Positions 58,222 through 64,000 of a stretch of 64,000 nt of DNA are shown in pieces; within the stretch, counting starts at the first letter, position 1; each line of letters begins with the position of its first letter. The notes under the pieces are model-generated. The model worked only from the letters and a program-made list of their open reading frames with translations. It ran no database searches and was not told the DNA's origin. The DNA is from Stropharia rugosoannulata (lineage: Eukaryota > Basidiomycota > Agaricomycetes > Agaricales > Strophariaceae): contig JANCIK010000013.1 of NCBI GenBank assembly GCA_028532985.1, forward strand, positions 2,356,001 through 2,420,000. Direction: 5' to 3'. The position numbers were made by a program, and so were the translations under genes.

Positions 58222-61200
58222 ATGTACACCAGCACTGCGCTCCCTTTCCTCGCCGTACTCCCCATCGTCGCCCTCATATGTACCCTCCTCCGGCGTCTGG
58301 CCCGCTTTCTCCACCTGTACGCCCCACGAGCCCTTATCTCTCCAGCTCCAGCTCATGCAGTCTCGACGACCAGCGCAACCGCTACCCCTGCTAGCCAACC
58401 CACTTCTCTGCCCGTACCTGCCTCCGCTGCGCACCCCAAGCCCACCTGGGGAGCGGGGGCCTGGACAGCACTACCGGGTGCTCTTGCCGCCCGAGTGCCT
58501 ATTCCTAGCTTCATTCTCGCACGTACATTGCCACGCGTACCTTGGACGCGTCTACCAAGTGAAGTCCCGGAGCAGGAGCTCGACACGTCGAACTCTAGTG
58601 TGAGCAAACGCACAAGGGAGGGTAAAGCAGGTATTGAGCTCGGGATACTGCCTACCAGTGCTCTGCCCCCACCGCCTTCTGCCCTACCCCTTGCGTCTCC
58701 CCCACTCATACCCGCCTCGCCCCCTCCGTTAATCCCCGTCTCTCCCCCGCGTACGCCAGCACCTCCTCCATCAGCACCACCATATGCCACCACTTTTGTT
58801 CGCGAACAAGACACAGGCACTTTGGTTGATGTCAGTATCTCTCCCTTTGCTGCCGGGCCATCCAGCGCACCTTTGTATCCACAAGGGTACCCATACGGAT
58901 CGCCTTTGGTCCCCACCCCAGCAGCTGAAGCTCGTCCAGCCCAGGCTGCCTTCTTCCCCGCGCCCATACCCCACGGTTCTCCACAAGCGCGGCGCGCTTT
59001 CCGCCCTGCGTCTCCTGCGGAGATGCTCACCCGATTGTCGACGACGCCGCCACCGCCACCACATCGGCGCAGTCGTTCTCTGGGAGGGGTGACTGTACGC
59101 CGGCTTTCTGGAGGATCAAAATCGAGTGGACTGCGGAACGGCTTCAGCGACACTGACACTGATAACGAGCATGAGATGGATTCGACCACGGCAACGAAAT
59201 GGGGACATGATAGGTCGAAAGAGGGTGTCTTAATTGATATATCTCCTTCACCTTCGTCAACTTCGCTAGAAGAGGGCGGCGAGAGCGCAACCTCGACAAC
59301 GTCGCGCGACATCACACTTGTCGTTCCCGCTCTTCAGAAACGTGTCCGTGCTCCACTCAAGCCCGTTATGGATGATGGGATCCGCTTGCGGAATATTCAG
59401 ATGAAGATGTTCACAAGTGGCAGCACCAGCACGAGTGTAAGGGAGACGCAGAGTCCTGTGGGTATGTTAGTTGATGTCGGTGACTCGGTCGAGGAACAAA
59501 AGCAGGAAACCACGAACATAGAGAACCAAGTCAACGACGAGGCGTGGCGATGGTTTGTCCCTTCGGCTTCTTCTACAGATCCCTGGGCAGGAGGAGCTAC
59601 GGGAAAGATGCAGGTACCTTCCTTCCCGCCAATGGCCTTGCCTTCTGCGCCAGTGTGGACAGTGCCTGCATCCGCTTCAAACTCTGCAATACCCGATACA
59701 CGAGGTCCCATCGCGAAGACCATTGCAACTCCATTAGGAGTAACATCGGCTAGGCCCGCGTCACAACCAAAGCCAAAGCGGAAGCTCGATGACCTTGAGG
59801 TCAGTATTGAAACGAGCGAGCAAATGGATAATGAAGATGAGGAAGACCTGGAGCATACGAGGAAGCGCATCCGTGGGCGATTGGATCCGCAGGCAATGTC
59901 AATTATAGGAGTTGCGAGTTCTGGCGAGGATCACGTAGCGCCTAGCGTGGACAATATTTTGGATGTTGAAGACGAGACTGGACAGGCGCAGGACGCCTTG
60001 ACCACTCCCGTTCAAGTGCAAATAAAACAAGAACGGAGAGACGAGAAAGATGTCGAATTCGTCTCAGTCTCCGGTCCTGCACAAACTTGGGATGCAGAAG
60101 TTTCTGCAGAAGACCCGTTCGCTGATCCTGTTATTGACTCCGTACACGATTCCGTAACTCCATCATGGGGCGGGGACAGCTGGCGGTGGAGTGGGGGTGC
60201 GAGAGCGGACGAAGGCTTCGTCGTTCCTGTTGATGACATCCTTGCCTCAACGTCCTTCAACGGAGAGGTGGATGTTGTGCTTGAAACTGACGTACAGCAC
60301 GCACCTGTAGAAGAACTTGTTCAAGCTCAAGACCCATTTGCTGATCCTGTTCTAGTTGACACTGACGCTGGGTTGGGCGACGTTGAGATGGGGACTGGGT
60401 CATGGGACGTGATTGCCTTGGAGGAAGGCGCTCCCGTGGAGGCGAGTATGAGTAACGGAGATGATGGATATGAAGTTGCAGATGAGCAGAATGACAGTCC
60501 TACACATGCACGCCACGAAGATGACGGTGACGAAGACGAAGATGGAGCTCAAGCGATTTTGGACGTTGACATGCACGTCGAAGATAATAACTTCCCCATT
60601 CCCCCTTCTACGGTCGAGGCAGATACGCTTCTCACCCCCGTAAACGAGGATGAAGATCATGACACACATGCGAATGCGAACCCAAGCGCCTTTGATGAAG
60701 TCAAAGCCGAAGTCAAAGACGACCTTCACGATACAGAGGAAGGATCTCAGGCATGCGAAGTTATGAAGGAAGTCATGGAGACAGAGGTGTACCCTGACCC
60801 TGACCTCCTCCCGCTCCCTGACACCCTTGTCCCCGCTCACGTTACTCCCACCCTCGCAATCACTTTGGCTCCGTCCGAATGGGATACCAGTCTCCCCTCC
60901 GCTCCCGTTCCACTGTCCCCCGTCCCTGTATCTCCTACCGTTTCTGTGCCTTATCCTCAACCAGTATCGCAGACGCCTACACCTCCTGCATCTCCCCCGC
61001 CCAGTGAGACGCCTGTGCGCGTCGTCCGTGCGCTAGCGATGGAAGGCCTAGTGAGATTAGACTTGAAGGAAAGTATCAGGGAAAAGGAGAAGAAACAGAA
61101 CGAAGACGAGAAGGAGAACGCTCCACCGGCGCGGCTCGCCCTCCCGCCCTCTATATCTCGCTCACCTTCGACATCCTCGTTGTCCCCTTCAGGTCAGAGC

Positions 61201-61788
61201 ACTCGCCCAGCATGGTCTCGTCGCGCCGACGCTGCTGCGCCTCTTGGCCTTACGACTATCATCAGCACAGGCGCCGTTAGGGCTCCGCTCGCCGATGCAA
61301 GTTTCAGCACCAATACCCAAAACAAACTGGCGACTGTTATACCAGATGACGCGAAGTCGAACCCCTTGTTAACGCCTCCGGAACAGAAGGAAGAAGGACA
61401 CGCGTGGAATGGCGACGAAGAGAAGAAGCCTGCGCTTGCTGCTCCAACAGTCAATGAACATGTCCCCGGCGCATTCTACGATTCCCCTACCGTCTCCACT
61501 AGCGCTGACGCTGCACCGACTGCGACAAAAGACGCCGTTACTTCCTCTACCTCCTCCCTGGCTACGACCTCACAGACAAGTAGTGCTGCTCCTACAAACA
61601 AGCGACCCAACCCGCACACGTGGGTGCTCCCCTCGCCTGCACGCCTCGCGCAGAGCAGCCCGCTTGAGCTTGCCCTCGCCATGCAGCTGCGCCCTGGGCT
61701 TGGTGCCGGTGCGGATCCAGCCTGGATGGTACGCTTCCTGATGGCAGTGTATGGCTGGGTCGTTGTCAGTGTTGCAGGAGGCTTCTAG
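58222..61788 (+). CDS. 1188-residue disordered protein with hydrophobic ends
   Basis: A single-exon frame of 1188 residues, unusual in this intron-dense window. The N-terminus MYTSTALPFLAVLPIVALIC followed by TLLRRLARFLHLY looks like an uncleaved signal anchor. The C-terminus is also hydrophobic (AWMVRFLMAVYGWVVVSVAG). Between them the chain is mostly disordered: Pro/Ser-rich (residues about 140-200), a basic patch PHRRSRSLGGVTVRRLSGGS, acidic stretches, and Pro-rich again near 880-940. Short motifs recur: VDISPS or VDVSIS, and EDPFADPV/QDPFADPV at about residues 630 and 702. A conserved-looking block WVLPSPARLAQSSPLELALA comes just before the C-terminal hydrophobic segment. I recognise no enzyme domain. 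It could be a membrane-tethered scaffold. Codon use is GC-rich and uniform, as expected for a real gene. Confidence 0.75.
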   Translation: MYTSTALPFLAVLPIVALICTLLRRLARFLHLYAPRALISPAPAHAVSTTSATATPASQPTSLPVPASAAHPKPTWGAGAWTALPGALAARVPIPSFILARTLPRVPWTRLPSEVPEQELDTSNSSVSKRTREGKAGIELGILPTSALPPPPSALPLASPPLIPASPPPLIPVSPPRTPAPPPSAPPYATTFVREQDTGTLVDVSISPFAAGPSSAPLYPQGYPYGSPLVPTPAAEARPAQAAFFPAPIPHGSPQARRAFRPASPAEMLTRLSTTPPPPPHRRSRSLGGVTVRRLSGGSKSSGLRNGFSDTDTDNEHEMDSTTATKWGHDRSKEGVLIDISPSPSSTSLEEGGESATSTTSRDITLVVPALQKRVRAPLKPVMDDGIRLRNIQMKMFTSGSTSTSVRETQSPVGMLVDVGDSVEEQKQETTNIENQVNDEAWRWFVPSASSTDPWAGGATGKMQVPSFPPMALPSAPVWTVPASASNSAIPDTRGPIAKTIATPLGVTSARPASQPKPKRKLDDLEVSIETSEQMDNEDEEDLEHTRKRIRGRLDPQAMSIIGVASSGEDHVAPSVDNILDVEDETGQAQDALTTPVQVQIKQERRDEKDVEFVSVSGPAQTWDAEVSAEDPFADPVIDSVHDSVTPSWGGDSWRWSGGARADEGFVVPVDDILASTSFNGEVDVVLETDVQHAPVEELVQAQDPFADPVLVDTDAGLGDVEMGTGSWDVIALEEGAPVEASMSNGDDGYEVADEQNDSPTHARHEDDGDEDEDGAQAILDVDMHVEDNNFPIPPSTVEADTLLTPVNEDEDHDTHANANPSAFDEVKAEVKDDLHDTEEGSQACEVMKEVMETEVYPDPDLLPLPDTLVPAHVTPTLAITLAPSEWDTSLPSAPVPLSPVPVSPTVSVPYPQPVSQTPTPPASPPPSETPVRVVRALAMEGLVRLDLKESIREKEKKQNEDEKENAPPARLALPPSISRSPSTSSLSPSGQSTRPAWSRRADAAAPLGLTTIISTGAVRAPLADASFSTNTQNKLATVIPDDAKSNPLLTPPEQKEEGHAWNGDEEKKPALAAPTVNEHVPGAFYDSPTVSTSADAAPTATKDAVTSSTSSLATTSQTSSAAPTNKRPNPHTWVLPSPARLAQSSPLELALAMQLRPGLGAGADPAWMVRFLMAVYGWVVVSVAGGF

Positions 61789-62587
61789 TTTGTGAGTCTC
61801 TCCTCGTTTATGCTTGCCCCTCTTGTTTTCTATTTCTATTTTGCGATCATCTATCCTTTTATTTTCTCTATTCTGGTTTCCATCTTTATTTCTCTCCTTT
61901 TGCCCCATTCTGTCCCCATGTCTCGGATTGTTCTGCACCTCGAACTCGCACTCGCATCAACTGCATCTTGCATTTCCATCTGCATCTTCACACATAACTC
62001 ACGACCCCTTACGTTCCCGTTTACGACCTCAATAAATCTTCCATTTTTGCAAAATTACGTTCTAGTTGACGAGGTCATTGCATATCTCTCTCACTCTCGC
62101 TATTCACACAACGCCATCATACATACCCCATTCCTATTCCCTTCTTACTCTACGCACATTATACGTCCAGTTTAAGGGCTAGTTTATATATTGTTTAGTG
62201 TCTGCCACTAGTGTCTTCTAGATACCGCCCCGATCTCGCTTTTACAAACACATCACATCTATACCTACGGAACCATCATCGTTACTTGGCACATAGTACA
62301 CCTACGCTGCGCTGTGTTATACGTAGATCTATCTATGCATCACTGCATTTTGCAATTCACTTCCGGGTCCGCAATACCTCAAGGCCTCAAAGGCCGCGGG
62401 CCCCAGGCCTCGGACACAAAACATTCACAGGTACGTATTATATGTAAGGGAGAAATCCTTCTTCCTTTCCATCTTCCGCTCTCGTTTCTATTTTGTTTTC
62501 AATATTATATCCCCACCCAACAAATCTCTCTGGCAAAAGGTTGACCGTTGCTAGATCCACATCCTCGAATGATGTATTCCCTTTTGA
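61789..62587. other. Intergenic region between convergent genes
   Basis: About 800 nt, C/T-rich on the plus strand just after the 1188-residue gene, as in 3' untranslated regions. It contains CTCAAGGCCTCAAAGGCCGCGG and GGGCCCCAGGCCTCGG near 62378-62412. No gene recognised. Confidence 0.5.
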
Positions 62588-63962
62588 TTACACAGCTGCA
62601 ATCACTTCTTTTTCGTTTTGTGATTCGACTGTCGATCTGCCATCTGGTGCTATTATACTTCGACTGCTGCTCTCAATGTCATGATGGGTGCTTTCCACTA
62701 TCATGGTAGACCTGGGTATTCCGATAGAGCGGTCGTGGAACTGAATGTTCGATACTTGGTCCCTGGAAGTGCTGCTTGACGTGCCGGAATGGAGTGACGC
62801 GAGTGCGATTCGGGCTACCATGACAGTCGGCGCCATGCCCTTGTAAATCCCCATAATATCAGCCTATCGCTCATTTCATTTCCCACTACTAAGGCGAGTC
62901 TACGCACCGATAGGGAGGTAAACAGCGTGCTTGTGTACTGCTGCATAGCAAACCAGGATGCCTGATCAGGCCGGATGGGCGACATGATGCTGCTTATGGC
63001 GTAGAGAAATGATATTACGGCGTACACAGCAGACGACTGCACGAGCAGCTCCAATATTCTCCGGAGACGTGTTCGCAAGGGCCCTGTGTCGTAGTCCGGG
63101 TCCTCGCGCCACATGGACTGTAGGCGGTATATCATCAGAAGCGTCGTAAGAGTCGTGGTGCCGAAGGACAGGAAAACGGCAACAGTGTAGACGTCGATGA
63201 AGACGATGGTGAAGCTGGCGATGGCTTGTCCTACTATGCCAGCTATGAAGAAACCTAAAAATCCGACAAGCGGGACAGTTTGATATAAGCTTTTAAGAGA
63301 GAATCACTGCGTCCTCACAGGTTTCTGCGATGAGAAGGAGCACGGACACGAACACTACTCTGCGTGAGCAGCCCCACATGCCGTAGCAGCGCCATATCTA
63401 GAAATTACATGAGCCACGAGTTGAATACAAATTGCAGTAGAAAGCCACTTCTACTACAGTGCACCTTACCAATAAAACGTCTGCAGCGACAGCCTCTACT
63501 CCAGCAGCGGCGGAGAACACAATATTAGCCCAGTTGATCTCACTGTCAACGAAAGAGATTCCTGGGTTCTCGGCCAGTGCTTGCGGATTCTTGATAAGTA
63601 TAAACCAGTCGATAGATGTCGATAAAACATTTGCGGCGTATAGAACTGTGATACTGATTATTACTATGTACTTCCCCGGGGATTTTCTGGTGTCTGTTAA
63701 GGTTAGGTACTTAGGGACATGTACTACCACAAGGATGGCATCTCAGTAGAGTCTAGACCTACTGTACAAGTACATGGTTCCGATATAAATGCATGTGTAA
63801 AGCCCTATTTTAATATAAAAACGAGAAATTAAGATAAGGGTTGCAGTTTTGAAGATGTAACACACCGGTTAGTAGAATACTGAGTAATGCAGCATTAAAC
63901 TCTGCATTTACGTCGGCCAAAATGACGGATATAGGGGGGATAGCAATTCCATTGACAGACAT
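62588..63962 (-). CDS. Multi-pass membrane protein, DUF6534-like
   Basis: A second member of the mushroom seven-helix membrane class. The start MSVNGIAIPPISVILADVNA at 63962 leads into EFNAALLSILLTG and, after short introns, YIVIISITVLYAANVLSTSI, DWFILIKNPQALAENPGISF, WANIVFSAAAGVEAVAADVL, helices at about 63380-63160, then IYRLQSMWREDPDYDTGPLR, RRILELLVQSSAVYAVISFL, WFAMQQYTSTLFTSLS, and after an intron ADIMGIYKGMAPTVMVARIA. The C-terminal tail is polar and Ser/Thr-rich and ends VESQNEKEVIAAV at 62588. At least four introns. The order (helices, a positively charged loop, then MGI...PTxMVARIA and a polar tail) matches other fungal proteins of unknown function. Sensing or transport are both possible. 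No damage seen. Confidence 0.8.
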
Positions 63963-64000
63963 GGTTTGGTAGATGCAGAAGGGAAGACTTCATCGAAAAC

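Noticed and set aside
58353..59315. Open frame of 320 residues antisense to the 1188-residue gene
   Set aside because: Gly/Arg/Ser-rich composition is the expected mirror of a Pro/Ser/Ala-coding GC-rich exon; no start context or domain.

Overview
The window is nuclear DNA of a filamentous basidiomycete, most likely a mushroom-forming agaricomycete. The evidence is many short (about 50-75 nt) GT-AG introns, an agaricomycete-style F-box protein, multi-pass membrane families typical of mushrooms, a class II fungal heme peroxidase, a fungal sucrose-type transporter, and a family of lineage-restricted proteins in local copies. No prokaryotic, organellar or viral gene was seen. I could not fix genus or species.

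Layout. 1-18 kb: seryl-tRNA synthetase (3' end cut by the window edge), an F-box protein, the WD40 ribosome-biogenesis protein JIP5, an ALDH7-type aldehyde dehydrogenase with a GC-AG intron, an uncharacterised coiled-coil protein, and an intron-containing tRNA-Asn. 18.9-23.9 kb: the histone H3K4 methyltransferase SET1 with a very long poly-proline tract. 25-31 kb: a seven-helix type membrane protein and a sucrose/alpha-glucoside transporter. 31.5-42 kb: a secreted class II peroxidase whose Mn-site positions read Asp-Gly-Asp, then two paralogous signal-peptide amidases in divergent orientation around a DUF1688/URC4 gene of uracil catabolism. 42-43 kb: ribosomal protein uL14 (RPL23).

43.4-57.8 kb is accessory, repeat-rich DNA. 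It holds three paralogous genes of unknown function (each a globular domain plus a separate C-terminal coiled-coil exon), a segmental duplication, an aldo-keto reductase pseudogene split by a 1.36-kb terminal-inverted-repeat element with a 3-bp target duplication, a second inverted-repeat unit nested in that element, a MITE-like element in two copies, and a large foldback element holding two further nested layers and a perfect 26-bp-arm palindrome. 58-64 kb: a 1188-residue largely disordered protein with hydrophobic ends and another multi-pass membrane protein.

The core genes are unrelated housekeeping functions. The only groupings that suggest joint function are amidase-URC4-amidase (nitrogen scavenging) and the peroxidase plus sugar transporter (extracellular decay and sugar uptake); both are inferences from proximity. 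Exon joins were worked out by eye from splice sites and reading phase, so individual boundaries may be off.
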